DNA from: [Streptosporangium] indianense
GTDB taxonomy: Bacteria > Actinomycetota > Actinomycetes > Streptomycetales > Streptomycetaceae
NCBI RefSeq assembly: GCF_021474405.1
Contig: NZ_JAKEIO010000077.1
Location: 1 to 36,045 of the forward strand
Length of the DNA: 36,045 bases
Reading direction: 5' to 3'
Part shown: positions 1 through 8,224 of the stretch, one piece after another
Layout: every line of letters starts with the position of its first letter
Position numbering within the stretch: the stretch's first letter is position 1
Position numbers and translations under genes: made by a program
The notes under the pieces: model-generated
The model's input: the letters and a program-made list of their open reading frames with translations, nothing else
What the model was told of the DNA's origin: nothing
The model's database searches: none

Positions 1-23
1 CTGTTCGGGGGTGGGGCGGGCTG

Positions 24-156
24 TCGGGCGGCTGCGGCGCCGTCGTGGCTCGTCGCGCAGTTCCCCGCGCCCCTTGAGACGCGCTGCGCGCGTAGTGGGT
101 CGTCGGGCAACTGCGGCGCCGTCGTAGCTCGTCGCGCAGTTCCCCGCGCCCCTTGA
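24..156. repeat. Two direct copies of a dispersed intergenic repeat
   Basis: Positions 24-77 and 103-156 are near-identical 54-base copies (three mismatches seen, offset 79). The core reads CTGCGGCGCCGTCGT, then GCTCGTCGCGCAGTTCCCCG and CGCCCCTTGA. Each copy is followed by a small perfect hairpin of different sequence: ACGCGC-TGC-GCGCGT at 79-93 and GCACGC-TTC-GCGTGC at 158-172. I recognise this as a common Streptomyces intergenic repeat type. Related copies lie at 225-243 (inverted) and 24039-24083. No gene is seen in 1-300. Confidence 0.8.
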
Positions 157-180
157 CGCACGCTTCGCGTGCACAGGACG

Positions 181-211
181 GCCGCGGTGCTCCGAGAAGG
201 AGTACCGCGGC
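181..211 (-). terminator. Hairpin terminator downstream of the 301-1917 gene
   Basis: A 13-bp stem (181-193 with 199-211, one G/T wobble position) closes a GAGAA loop. It lies 90 bases past the stop of the minus-strand monooxygenase gene. There is no T-run, as is usual in Streptomyces, so it is called on stem strength and position. Confidence 0.65.
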
Positions 212-224
212 CGCTTCGCTGGGA

Positions 225-243
225 GCGCGGGGAACTGCGCGAC
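225..243. repeat. Inverted partial copy of the intergenic repeat
   Basis: GCGCGGGGAACTGCGCGAC is the exact reverse complement of the GTCGCGCAGTTCCCCGCGC core in the copies at 24-156. With the copy at 131-149 it could pair into a long stem that encloses the terminator at 181-211. Confidence 0.7.
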
Positions 244-300
244 CGGCCCCCACCGGCCCGCAGCTGCCCGACCACCCCCACACGCATCCCCCGGGCGCGC

Positions 301-1917
301 TCAGACCTGGTCCAGAATCCCCCGCAGCGCGGCGGTCGCCGCCCGGTCGAGCGGCCCGCCGCTCCCCGCCGTCGTGCGCCAGCCCACGAACCCGTCGGGC
401 CGTACCAGGACCGCGCCGCCGGCCAGCAGTCCGTACCGCCGCCGGAAGGACCCGTCCTGGTCCCACAGCCGCGTCCCCCGCCCGATCCGCACGACCTTCA
501 GCCCGACCCCGAGCCGTTCGGCCTCCTTCTCCACCGCCCCGGTCCAGCGGCCCGCCGCCTCGTCCACGAGCAGGGTGAACCCGTCGCCGTACAGGTCGGT
601 GACCGACACCGGCCCCTCGGGGCCGTCGAGCCGGACGTGCGGGGCCCGCGCGCCGGGCCGGGCGCCGGGGTGCTCGGGGTCCTCCAGGATCGCGTCGGGC
701 GCCCCGTCCTCCGCGGCGAACGCGCCGGAGCGGTAGCAGTACCCGAACGTCATGGTCGTCTCGTCCACCAGCTCCGCGGCGACCTCCTGGTACTGCTTGC
801 CCTCGCGGACCGCGAACCGCAGCATGGCCTGCCGCACGGTCTCCTCGGCCACCGGCCGCCGCTCCGCGTCGTAGCTCTCCAGCAGCCCGGGGCCGGCCGT
901 GCCGTCGAGCACCAAAGCCAGCTTCCAGGCCAGGTTGTACGCGTCCTGGATGCCGGTGCTGGCGCCGAACGCGCCGGTGGGCGGCATCACATGGGCGGCG
1001 TCCCCGGCGACGAACACCCGGCGCGTCGCGAACGTGTCCGCCACGCGCGCGGAGATGTCCCACGCGGGCATGTCCACCGACTCGATCTTCAGCGGCAGGT
1101 CGGGCACCCCGACCGCTGCGCGCACCAGGGCGGTGCACCGCTCCTCGGTGAAGTCCTCGGCCCGCTGGCCCTGTTCGGGGAAGAAGGAGACGTTGATGAC
1201 CCAGCGGCGGTCGTTGTCGATGGGGATGATCGTGCCGCGCACCTCGGGGTTGTTGACGTACGCCGCGATGATCCGGCGGCCGCGCAGCGCCTCGGTCAGG
1301 TCGGCCTCGAAGAAGAAGCTGACGAGGTTGGTGATGGTGCCGCGGCCGTGGGCGCCGATGCCCAGCATCTCGCGCAGCGGGCTGCGGCTGCCGTCCGCCG
1401 CGATCACGTACCGCGCCCGGATCTGCGAACGCTCCCCGGTGGACCGGTCGGTGACGTGGGCCAGCACCCCGCCCCCGTCCTCCTCGTACTCCTCGAGCGC
1501 GTCGACCCGGGTGGAGAAGCGGACGTCCGCCCCGGCCTCGACGGCCCGCTCCCGCAGGATGGGCTCCAGCTGGTTCTGGTCGATCAGCGTCCACTGGGTG
1601 GGGCTGATCCGGCCGATGTCGTCCGGTGAGGCGCTGGGCATCCGGACGCGTTCCTTGCCGGCGAGGCTCTCGACGTGCACCAGGTCGGTGTTGCCGGAGA
1701 TGGGGGAACGCCCGGCCCGGACCCGCTCCTCCATGCCGACCGCGCGGTACAGCTCCATCGTGCGCGGGTTGATGGCCCGGGCCTTGGGGTGGGTGGAGGT
1801 GTCCGGGTGGCGTTCGACGAGGGTGGCGGTGACGCCGTGGTGGGCGAGGAAGACGGCCGCGGACAGTCCGGTCAGTCCGCCCCCGACGATGAGGACGGGG
1901 GTGGTGTGCGGCGTCAT
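301..1917 (-). CDS. Class A FAD-dependent aromatic monooxygenase (RdmE/aklavinone-hydroxylase type)
   Basis: A 538-residue flavoprotein hydroxylase that would use NAD(P)H and O2 to hydroxylate a phenolic or polycyclic aromatic substrate. The three class A fingerprints are visible: GGGLTG at residues 12-17 with the ribose-binding Glu in LVERH, the AADGSRS 'DG' motif near 175, and VAGDAAHVMPPTGAFGAS ('GD') near 303. The C-terminal thioredoxin-like domain typical of PgaE/RdmE/OxyS-type enzymes fills the last ~150 residues. The ATG at 1917 overlaps the stop of the upstream methyltransferase gene (ATGA), so the two are translationally coupled. A hairpin at 181-211 ends the unit. The family call is firm; the substrate and position of hydroxylation cannot be read from sequence. 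Confidence 0.9.
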   Translation of the reverse strand: MTPHTTPVLIVGGGLTGLSAAVFLAHHGVTATLVERHPDTSTHPKARAINPRTMELYRAVGMEERVRAGRSPISGNTDLVHVESLAGKERVRMPSASPDDIGRISPTQWTLIDQNQLEPILRERAVEAGADVRFSTRVDALEEYEEDGGGVLAHVTDRSTGERSQIRARYVIAADGSRSPLREMLGIGAHGRGTITNLVSFFFEADLTEALRGRRIIAAYVNNPEVRGTIIPIDNDRRWVINVSFFPEQGQRAEDFTEERCTALVRAAVGVPDLPLKIESVDMPAWDISARVADTFATRRVFVAGDAAHVMPPTGAFGASTGIQDAYNLAWKLALVLDGTAGPGLLESYDAERRPVAEETVRQAMLRFAVREGKQYQEVAAELVDETTMTFGYCYRSGAFAAEDGAPDAILEDPEHPGARPGARAPHVRLDGPEGPVSVTDLYGDGFTLLVDEAAGRWTGAVEKEAERLGVGLKVVRIGRGTRLWDQDGSFRRRYGLLAGGAVLVRPDGFVGWRTTAGSGGPLDRAATAALRGILDQV

Positions 1918-2954
1918 GCTGCCTCCTTGTGGGCGGTGACCAGGGTGTGGGTGCCGAGCAGGGGCTGTGCGTCGCCGTCGGTGAATCCGGCCCCGCGCAG
2001 CCAGGACCGGCAGTCCGCGATCCGGTACTCGGAGCCGTCGGGGCTGACCAACCGCATGTGCAGGCTGCTGAGCAGCCGCTCCGGGTCGCTGCGGTCGTCG
2101 TCGATCATCCGGTCGTAGACGAGGACCGTGCCGCCGGGCCGCACCGCCTCGAAGACCCGGCCGAGCAGCTCGCGCCGCCGGGTGGTGTCGAAGCCGTGCA
2201 GGATGTGGCCGAGGACGACTACGTCGGCCGGCGGGATCGGGTCGGTGAAGAAGTCGCCGCCGGCGAAGGCGATCCGGCCGGTCAGGCCGAGGTCCTGGAC
2301 GTGCTCGGTGAACAGCGGCCGGGTGCGCTCCAGGTCGAAGCAGGTCGCCTTCAGGTGCGGGTGCGCCCGCACCAGGACGGCCGCGAGGTTTCCGCGGGCG
2401 CCGCCGAGGTCGACGAAGGAGGCGTGGCGGTCCCAGTCGAGCCGCCGGGCGATCTCGGCGCCCATCCGGTCGCTGTAGGCGTCGAGTCCGGCGAGGAACC
2501 GCTTCATCTTGGCGGGGTCCTTGTGCCGGTCCCCGACGAAGCCGCCCTTGTCCGGGTCGAGGTGCTGCGGCTCGCCGGAGTGCATCGCCTCGGTGAGCCG
2601 GCCCCAGGTGCCGTACAGGGTCTCGTTGGTGAGTTCGACGAAGCCGCCGAGGTACGAGGAGGAGCCGGGCACCAGATAGGCCTGCGCCAGCGGGGAGTTG
2701 CGGTAGCCGTCGTCCGTGCGCTCCAGCAGACCGAGCCCGGCCAGCGCGTCCAGGAAGTCGGGGACCATCCGGTGGTGCGTCCCGGTGCGGCGGGCCACTT
2801 CCGCGGCGTCGGCGGGGCCTTCGGCCAGCGCCCCGAACACGCCGAGGGTCACGGCGCTGTGCAGCACCTTGGCGGCGCAGTCGGCAATGGTCAGCCGGAT
2901 CAGTGGTCCGGGGTCGACCGCCGGAGCCGTCTGCGGGTCTTCGGTCGTTGTCAC
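1914..2954 (-). CDS. SAM-dependent O-methyltransferase (Methyltransf_2 superfamily)
   Basis: A 346-residue small-molecule O-methyltransferase. An N-terminal winged-helix dimerisation domain (about residues 20-100) precedes a Rossmann SAM-binding domain with motif I DLGGARGN. Where plant and many bacterial relatives have a catalytic HDW, this protein reads LHGFD, so the His is kept and the Asp is lost. The GTG at 2954 is chosen because AGGAGG lies five bases upstream; the frame stays open another 135 bases but that stretch has poor codon use. It is coupled by an ATGA overlap to the FAD monooxygenase, suggesting sequential hydroxylation and methylation of one product. A hairpin at 3094-3123 separates it from the transporter gene upstream. 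Confidence 0.88.
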   Translation of the reverse strand: MTTTEDPQTAPAVDPGPLIRLTIADCAAKVLHSAVTLGVFGALAEGPADAAEVARRTGTHHRMVPDFLDALAGLGLLERTDDGYRNSPLAQAYLVPGSSSYLGGFVELTNETLYGTWGRLTEAMHSGEPQHLDPDKGGFVGDRHKDPAKMKRFLAGLDAYSDRMGAEIARRLDWDRHASFVDLGGARGNLAAVLVRAHPHLKATCFDLERTRPLFTEHVQDLGLTGRIAFAGGDFFTDPIPPADVVVLGHILHGFDTTRRRELLGRVFEAVRPGGTVLVYDRMIDDDRSDPERLLSSLHMRLVSPDGSEYRIADCRSWLRGAGFTDGDAQPLLGTHTLVTAHKEAA

Positions 2955-3093
2955 ACGAGCCTCCTGGTCTGCCTCTGCCGGGTCTTCGGCCTGCGTCCTG
3001 CGTCGTGCGGCGGTGCAGTGCCGACGATGGTCGCGAGCCGTCGATTCGGGCTCGAATGGCGCTGAAGGGCAGCCGGGGGGGGCGGGCACACGC

Positions 3094-3123
3094 GAGCCGC
3101 CGTCCCGTGCGGGACGGCGGCTC
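3094..3123. terminator. Perfect 14-bp hairpin between MFS and methyltransferase genes
   Basis: GAGCCGCCGTCCCG (3094-3107) pairs perfectly with 3110-3123 and is followed by TTTA on the plus strand. It lies 30 bases beyond the stop of the minus-strand transporter gene and before the methyltransferase start at 2954, so it probably ends the transporter transcript. Confidence 0.7.
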
Positions 3124-3153
3124 TTTACCGGTGGACCGGTGACGGGGAGGTGT

Positions 3154-4731
3154 TCAGTGCTCCTCGGCGGCCCTCTCGTGTTCCTGGTGGCCCTCGCCCT
3201 GGTGCTCGCCGCGCAGCGGCAGGTTCTTCATCGTCAGGGCGGCCAGCAGCCCCAGCAGCAGGACCGGTACGGCGGTGAGGAAGACGGGGGTGAGCGCGGC
3301 GGCGTACGACTGTTCCACGGCGTTGCGCACGGGCTCGGTGAGCCGGTCCAGCGTCTCGGTGGAGGACAGCGCGTCGTGGTCGATGCCGCGCAGCGCGCCC
3401 GGCGGGGTCCGGTCGGCGATCTCCTCGGTGAGCCGGTTGTAGAAGATCGAGGCGAACAGGGAGATGCCGATGGTGGTGCCCAGTTGCCGGGCGAAGGACA
3501 CGGTGGCGTGGACCGCGCCGATGTCGTCGCGGGGCGCGGTGTTCTGCGCGGCCATGGTGAGGACCTGCATGTTCAGTCCGGCGGCGACGCCGAAGACCAG
3601 CATGTAGGCGATGACCACGGTACGGGGGGTGCCGGTGTCCATGGTGGCCAGGAGCAGCGCCCCCACGATGCCGACGGCCATGCTGAGCACGGGGTACCAC
3701 TTGTAGCGCCCCGTCTTGGTGATCGCCGCCCCGCTGACGACGGAGGAGGCGACCAGGCCGAACATCATGGGCAGCAGCACCACGCCGGACATGGTCGGGC
3801 TCGCGCCGGTGACGACCTGGATGTAGATGGCCAGGAAGTTCACCGAGCCGAGGAAGACGATGCCCGCCGCCACGCTCACCAGCACGCTGACGCTGAAGGT
3901 GGAGTCGCGGAAGAGGTGCAGCGGGATGACGGGTTCGGGGGCCCGGCGCTCGGCGGCGACGAACGCCACGGCGAGCAGCACCGCTCCCGCGGCGAGCCCG
4001 AGGATCCGCCAGTCCAGCCACTCGTACTTCACCCCGCCCCAGCTCGCCGCCAGGGTGAGGGCGACGATGGCCGCGCTGAGCAGGACGAAGCCGGTGTAGT
4101 CGATCTTCGCGACGCGGTCGGCGCGGGGCAGGTGCAGACAGGTGGAGACCAGCACCAGGACGACGATGCCGACCGGCAGGTTGATCAGGAAGACCCAGTG
4201 CCAGCTCAGCAGGTCGGTGAGCGCACCGCCGACGGCGGGCCCGGCGAGCGCCGCGAGGGCGAAGACGATGCCGAAGAGGTTGAAGTACTTGGCGGCCTCA
4301 CGGGGGTTGAACAGCTCGCCGATGATGGCGAGCACGGAGACGAAGAGGCCACCGGCGCCGATGCCCTGCACGGTGCGGAACAGGATGAGCTGGTCCATGG
4401 ACTGGGCGGCGCCGCTGAGCGCGGAGCCGGCCAGGAACACCGTGACGGAGATCAGGAAGATCTTCTTGCGGCCGAAGAGGTCGCCGAGCTTGCCGTAGAC
4501 GGGCGTGGTGACGCTGGCGGCGATGATGTACGCGGTCGTCACCCAGGCGAAGACGTCGAGACCGCCGAGGTCCCCGACGATGCGGGGCAGCGCGGTGGCG
4601 ACGATCTGCGAGTCCAGCATGGCCAGGAAGACGGCCAGCAGGCAGGCGGTGATGACGGGTTTGATGCGGGTCTGGGGTGAGGAGCCGACGGTCGTGAGCG
4701 GGCCGTCTGCCCCTGTGGTCCGGGAGGGCAC
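3154..4731 (-). CDS. MFS drug/metabolite exporter, DHA2 (14-TM) family
   Basis: A 525-residue major facilitator with about 14 hydrophobic segments, the EmrB/QacA (DHA2) layout. Visible signatures are LDSQIVATALPRI in TM1, GKLGDLFGRKK (motif A, TM2-3 loop) and GPAVGGALTD (motif C, TM5), the antiporter hallmark. It would export a drug or the pathway product in exchange for protons. The GTG start at 4731 has AAAGG upstream. The C-terminus is a short charged, His/Glu-rich tail. It is flanked on both sides by perfect hairpins (3094-3123, 4838-4874), so it is probably its own transcription unit. Self-resistance or product export is the natural reading in this context; the substrate is unknown. Confidence 0.92.
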   Translation of the reverse strand: MPSRTTGADGPLTTVGSSPQTRIKPVITACLLAVFLAMLDSQIVATALPRIVGDLGGLDVFAWVTTAYIIAASVTTPVYGKLGDLFGRKKIFLISVTVFLAGSALSGAAQSMDQLILFRTVQGIGAGGLFVSVLAIIGELFNPREAAKYFNLFGIVFALAALAGPAVGGALTDLLSWHWVFLINLPVGIVVLVLVSTCLHLPRADRVAKIDYTGFVLLSAAIVALTLAASWGGVKYEWLDWRILGLAAGAVLLAVAFVAAERRAPEPVIPLHLFRDSTFSVSVLVSVAAGIVFLGSVNFLAIYIQVVTGASPTMSGVVLLPMMFGLVASSVVSGAAITKTGRYKWYPVLSMAVGIVGALLLATMDTGTPRTVVIAYMLVFGVAAGLNMQVLTMAAQNTAPRDDIGAVHATVSFARQLGTTIGISLFASIFYNRLTEEIADRTPPGALRGIDHDALSSTETLDRLTEPVRNAVEQSYAAALTPVFLTAVPVLLLGLLAALTMKNLPLRGEHQGEGHQEHERAAEEH

Positions 4732-4837
4732 GGTGATTCGCCTTTCGGGCTGGAGTGGGTGCCATCCCCGTCCCGCGGGCCGTGGTCGGCCGGCGTCGCT
4801 GCGGTGTGGGATCCGTCAGGGGATTGCTGTGGACTTG

Positions 4838-4874
4838 CGCCGTACGGCACGAGTGCCGCTCGTGCCGTACGGCG
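4838..4874. terminator. Perfect 16-bp hairpin terminator
   Basis: CGCCGTACGGCACGAG (4838-4853), a five-base TGCCG loop, then the exact complement at 4859-4874. It lies 74 bases past the stop of the quinone reductase at 4948-5925 and upstream of the MFS gene. The strength and position indicate transcription termination. Confidence 0.78.
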
Positions 4875-4947
4875 AGTGGCCGGTCCCGAACGGGGGACCT
4901 CGTGACCGGCCACGTCGATCAGGAGGCGGCGGGTCGCCGGCCCCGGG

Positions 4948-5925
4948 TCAGGGGACGAGGACGACCTTGCCGAGCTGGGCCCGGGCCTCCATGAGTTCAT
5001 GCGCCTTGACGGCCTCGTCGAGGCCGAGCCGCTCGTGCACGACCGGGCGCACCTTGCCGGCGGCGATCATGTCGAGCAGGTCGCGCTGCCCTGCGGCGAT
5101 CGCCTCGGGCTTGTTGTAGAGCATGGCGTACAGGGCGAAGCCGGCCACGGTCTTCATCCGGCTGAGCATCAGCGGGTTGATGGGCTGGATGTCGCCGCTG
5201 GCCGAGCCGTAGAAGACCAGCCGGCCGAACTGGGCGGTCAGGGCGATGGACTTGGTGAGGATGTCCCCGCCGACGGTTTCCAGGACGACGTCCACGCCCC
5301 GGCCGTCGGTCGCGGCCCGGACCTGGTCGTCCCAGTCGTCGTCGGTGTAGTTGACGGTGACGTCGGCACCGAGGTCGCGGACGAAGTCCAGCTTGGCCTG
5401 CGTACTGGCGGTGGCGATGACCTTGCCGGCGCCCATCGCCTTGGCGATCTGCACGGCGAGGTGGCCGACGCCCCCGGAGGCGGCATCGATCAGGATCGAC
5501 TCCCCGCCTCTGAGCTGACCGGCCTCCTTGATGGCGTGGTAGGCCGTCTGGGCGGGGCTCGGCAGCAGGGTGGCCTCGGCCGCGTCCATGGTGGCCGGGA
5601 TCTTGATGGCCCAGGCGGCGTCGGCGGTCACGTGGTCGGCGTAGGCACTGTGGTCGACGTCGACGACGATGCGGTCCCCGACGCTCAGGTGGGTGACGCC
5701 TTCACCGAGGGCCTCGACGACGCCGGCGACATCGCCGCCGGGGGCGCCGGGCAGGTTGGCGTGGCCACCGATCGGGATGCCCTGGCGGCGCTGGACCTCG
5801 GCGAACGTGACGCCGACGGCCTCGGAGCGGATCAGCACTTCGCCCGGTCCGGGCTGCGGCTTCTCCGCCTCTTCGACACGCAGCACCGTGGGGGCGCCGT
5901 GCTCGTAGTGGCGGACGATTCGCAT
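4948..5925 (-). CDS. Zinc-independent NADPH:quinone oxidoreductase (MDR superfamily), copy 1
   Basis: A 325-residue medium-chain reductase of the quinone oxidoreductase type. An N-terminal GroES-like domain (about 1-125) precedes a Rossmann domain with the AASGGVGHLAVQ nucleotide-binding loop near residue 150. No Cys cluster of a structural zinc site is seen. It would reduce quinones or enones with NADPH. It is paralogous to the 325-residue protein at 6083-7060: the two share starts (MRIVRH), ends (LGK/RVVLVP) and GGDILTKS, with roughly half of residues identical by eye. The ATG at 5925 has GGGAG seven bases upstream. It has its own promoter with an embedded palindrome (6015-6044) and is followed by the hairpin at 4838-4874. 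A role in quinone detoxification or a redox step in aromatic-polyketide tailoring fits the neighbours. Confidence 0.88.
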   Translation of the reverse strand: MRIVRHYEHGAPTVLRVEEAEKPQPGPGEVLIRSEAVGVTFAEVQRRQGIPIGGHANLPGAPGGDVAGVVEALGEGVTHLSVGDRIVVDVDHSAYADHVTADAAWAIKIPATMDAAEATLLPSPAQTAYHAIKEAGQLRGGESILIDAASGGVGHLAVQIAKAMGAGKVIATASTQAKLDFVRDLGADVTVNYTDDDWDDQVRAATDGRGVDVVLETVGGDILTKSIALTAQFGRLVFYGSASGDIQPINPLMLSRMKTVAGFALYAMLYNKPEAIAAGQRDLLDMIAAGKVRPVVHERLGLDEAVKAHELMEARAQLGKVVLVP

Positions 5926-6014
5926 GGTGTTCTCCCAACTAGGAGGTGTTGTCGAGCCGCGGGAACGTCGTCGCGCGGCTCCGCCCAGGGATCCGGGTTA
6001 CATGGTGTGAGTCA

Positions 6015-6044
6015 ATTACATGCTGTCGTGCATGCACTTGTCAA
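6015..6044 (-). promoter_or_regulatory. Sigma-70-type promoter of the copy-1 quinone reductase gene
   Basis: On the minus strand TTGACA (6044-6039), an 18-base spacer and TGTAAT (6020-6015) give a near-consensus HrdB promoter 90 bases upstream of the ATG at 5925. The spacer contains the perfect palindrome GTGCATGCAC (6028-6037), an arrangement expected for repression. Confidence 0.6.
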
Positions 6045-6073
6045 CTGCACATCAGTGATTGAATGCACGACAT
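6024..6073. promoter_or_regulatory. Candidate operator: inverted TGTCGTGCAT elements
   Basis: TGTCGTGCAT (6024-6033) recurs as ATGCACGACA (6063-6072), a perfect 10-base inverted repeat spanning the -35 box. Read on the minus strand, 6073-6058 gives ATGTCGTGCATTCAAT. This matches 13 of 16 bases of ATGTCATGCAGTCGAT at 9929-9944 beside marR. A MarR-type binding site is inferred. Confidence 0.5.
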
Positions 6074-6082
6074 GAGGGGGTG

Positions 6083-7060
6083 TCAGGGGACGAGCACCAC
6101 ACGGCCGAGCTGGGAGCGCGACTCCATCAGCTCGTGCGCGGCCGCCGCGTCCTTCAGCGGCAGTTCGGCGTGGACGACGGGACGGACCGTGCCGGAGGTC
6201 ACCATGTCCAGCAGCTCCCGGGCGCCCGCGGCCATGGCGTCCGGCTTGGAGCCCATCACGCCCCACATGCTGAAGCCCATGACGATGCGGTTGTCGAAGA
6301 TGTCGGCGACGTCGATGGCCGGCAGCTCGCCGCCCGCCGCGCCGTAGATGACCGTCCGTCCGAACGGGGCGGTGAGGTTCACGGACTTGGTGAGGATGTC
6401 GCCGCCGACGGTCTCCAGGGCCACGTCCACGCCCCGGCCGCCGGTCGCGGCACGCACCTTCTCGTCCCAGCCGTCCTCGCCGTAGTCGACGGTGACGTCG
6501 GCACCGAGCGAGGCGGCGAAGGACAGCTTCTCCGCTCCCCGGGCCGCGGCGATGATCTGGCCCGCGCCGAGCGCCTTGGCCATCTGGACCAGCAGGTGCC
6601 CGATACCGCCCGCGGCGGCGGTGATCAGCACGGTCTCGCCGGGCTGGAGCCTCGCCGCCGTGACGATCACGTGGTAGGCGGTCTGGCCCGGGATGGGAAG
6701 CGAGGTGGCCTGGCCGGGGTCGATGCCCTCGGGGACGGCGAACAGCCAGTCGGCCTGGGTGACGACGTACTCGGCGTACCCGTCGGCGGCGACGCCGGTG
6801 ACCACGCGGTCACCGACCTTCACCTGGTCGACGCCCTCGCCGAGCTGCTCGACGACACCGGCGACGTCACCGCCCGGCGAGCCCGGCAGCGTGGCGGGGC
6901 CGCCGACCGGGATGCCCTGACGGCGCTGGCACTCGGCGAAGTTGACGCCGATCGCCTCGGCGCGGATCAGCACCTGGCCGGGGCCGGGCGCGGGCTTCTC
7001 GCCCTCTTCGAGCCGCAGCACCGAGGGGGCGCCGAACTCGTGGTGTCGGACGATACGCAT
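6083..7060 (-). CDS. NADPH:quinone oxidoreductase (MDR superfamily), copy 2
   Basis: A 325-residue medium-chain reductase, the same length as its paralogue at 4948-5925. It has a GroES-like N-terminal domain and a Rossmann AAAGGIGHLLVQ loop near residue 150, and lacks a zinc-binding Cys cluster. The start is the ATG at 7060, with AAGGAG nine bases upstream and the N-terminus MRIVRH shared with copy 1; a longer open frame to 7138 runs through a hairpin and is rejected. A perfect hairpin (7095-7125) precedes it. The promoter of copy 1 lies in the 157-base gap after its stop. Function as for copy 1; the divergence between the copies suggests different substrates rather than a very recent duplication. 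Confidence 0.88.
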   Translation of the reverse strand: MRIVRHHEFGAPSVLRLEEGEKPAPGPGQVLIRAEAIGVNFAECQRRQGIPVGGPATLPGSPGGDVAGVVEQLGEGVDQVKVGDRVVTGVAADGYAEYVVTQADWLFAVPEGIDPGQATSLPIPGQTAYHVIVTAARLQPGETVLITAAAGGIGHLLVQMAKALGAGQIIAAARGAEKLSFAASLGADVTVDYGEDGWDEKVRAATGGRGVDVALETVGGDILTKSVNLTAPFGRTVIYGAAGGELPAIDVADIFDNRIVMGFSMWGVMGSKPDAMAAGARELLDMVTSGTVRPVVHAELPLKDAAAAHELMESRSQLGRVVLVP

Positions 7061-7094
7061 GGACGCACTCCTTCTTTCTGGTTCGTTCGTGTGT

Positions 7095-7125
7095 GTGCAC
7101 GGCGGGGCCTCGCCCCGCCGTGCAC
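7095..7125. terminator. Perfect 14-bp hairpin
   Basis: GTGCACGGCGGGGC (7095-7108), CTC loop, then the exact complement at 7112-7125. It lies 50 bases past the stop of the methyltransferase at 7176-8177 and upstream of the copy-2 reductase start. Confidence 0.75.
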
Positions 7126-7175
7126 CACGGGGGTTCAAAGGGAGGAAGCGGGGAGGGGGGAGGGCGCGGGCCGGA

Positions 7176-8177
7176 TCAGGCCCGGGTCAGTTCGACGAGC
7201 GAGCGCACCGGTCCGAGGTCGACCACGCGGCGCAGGGCGAGGCCGGCGTCGGCCGCCAGCTCGCGCAGCTGCTCGCTGGTGCGCATCCGCCCGCCCAGGT
7301 AGATGAGCATCCGCAGGTCCAGATCCGTCTGGTCGGTCTGCACGTCGAGGAGACCCTCGAGGACCATGACCCGGCCGCCCGGACGGACGGCCTCGGCGCA
7401 GCGCCTGAGGATCTCGGCGGCCCGGTCGTCGGGCCAGTTGAGCAGGACGTTGGACAGCAGGTACACGTCGCCGTCGGCGGGCAGCGGATCGAAGAAGCTG
7501 CCGACCACGGCGCGGCAGCGCTCCTGGAGGCCGGCGGCCGCGAAGTCCCGCTCGGCCGCCGCCGCGGGCGCCTCCAGGTCGAGCAGGGTGCCGTGCGCGC
7601 CCGGGGTGGCGTCGACCACGGCCGCGAGCAGATCGCCGCTGCCGCCGCCGACGTCCACGACGTGCCGGACGGACCGCCAGTCGCCCTTGGCCAGCAGTTC
7701 GGGGACGACCCAGCGCATGCTCGCCGCCATCCGCCGGGCGAAGGCCTCGGCGAGCGCGCCGTCCGCCTCGACGTCCGTCCAGAACTCCTGCCCGTACAGC
7801 GCGGAGTAGACGGGTCCGCCGGTGCGCACGGCGTCGAGCAGGCGGAACACCGCGGCCTCGCCCCGGCCGGTCGGGCCGTCCAGGCGGAGCCAGTCGCGGC
7901 CCGACTGCGGTACGTCGTCACGCAGCAGGACACCGAGTTCCGTCGGTTCGTAGCCCCCTGCGGGGAGCGGGCGGTAGATCCCGGCGTTGACCAGGTGCCC
8001 GAGGAGACGGCCCAGAGCGGTCGCGTCCACGTTCACCTTCCGGGCCAGCGCCTCGATCGTGACCGCGCCGGCGGCCATGTGGTCCGAGAGTCCGAGGGTG
8101 GCGGCCACTCTGATGGCCATGGGGGTGATCAGGTCGCTCTTCTCCAATAACTCCTGCGACCAGGGGGGATTGCTCAC
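7176..8177 (-). CDS. O-methyltransferase of the DnrK/RdmB (anthracycline) type
   Basis: A 333-residue Methyltransf_2 protein. A winged-helix dimerisation domain covers about residues 15-95 (PMAIRVAATLGLSDHM). The SAM domain has motif I VVDVGGGSGD near residue 168, and VLLNWPDD takes the place of the HDW catalytic motif of plant relatives. From memory, VLLNW-D followed by LDLRMLxxxGGRxRT is characteristic of carminomycin O-methyltransferase DnrK and its non-methylating relative RdmB. Both lack a catalytic His, so this protein could be a methyltransferase or an RdmB-like SAM-dependent hydroxylase or decarboxylase. The GTG start at 8177 has AGAGGAAG just upstream. The gene for a PgaE-type monooxygenase lies 87 bases upstream on the same strand, with a hairpin between them. 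Confidence 0.88.
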   Translation of the reverse strand: MSNPPWSQELLEKSDLITPMAIRVAATLGLSDHMAAGAVTIEALARKVNVDATALGRLLGHLVNAGIYRPLPAGGYEPTELGVLLRDDVPQSGRDWLRLDGPTGRGEAAVFRLLDAVRTGGPVYSALYGQEFWTDVEADGALAEAFARRMAASMRWVVPELLAKGDWRSVRHVVDVGGGSGDLLAAVVDATPGAHGTLLDLEAPAAAAERDFAAAGLQERCRAVVGSFFDPLPADGDVYLLSNVLLNWPDDRAAEILRRCAEAVRPGGRVMVLEGLLDVQTDQTDLDLRMLIYLGGRMRTSEQLRELAADAGLALRRVVDLGPVRSLVELTRA

Positions 8178-8224
8178 GGCTTCCTCTCACGTGCTGTGTG
8201 GGGGGTGGGGAAGGCGGCCGTGCC

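Noticed and set aside
24..172. CRISPR-like array
   Set aside because: Only two direct copies 54 bases long with a 25-base gap, no cas genes, and an inverted third copy; it fits a dispersed intergenic repeat.
2716..4680. Long open frame (654 codons) on the plus strand opposite the MFS gene
   Set aside because: Its product is Gly/Gln/Asp/Arg-biased without domains, while the minus strand encodes a clear 14-helix transporter; it is the usual high-GC antisense shadow.
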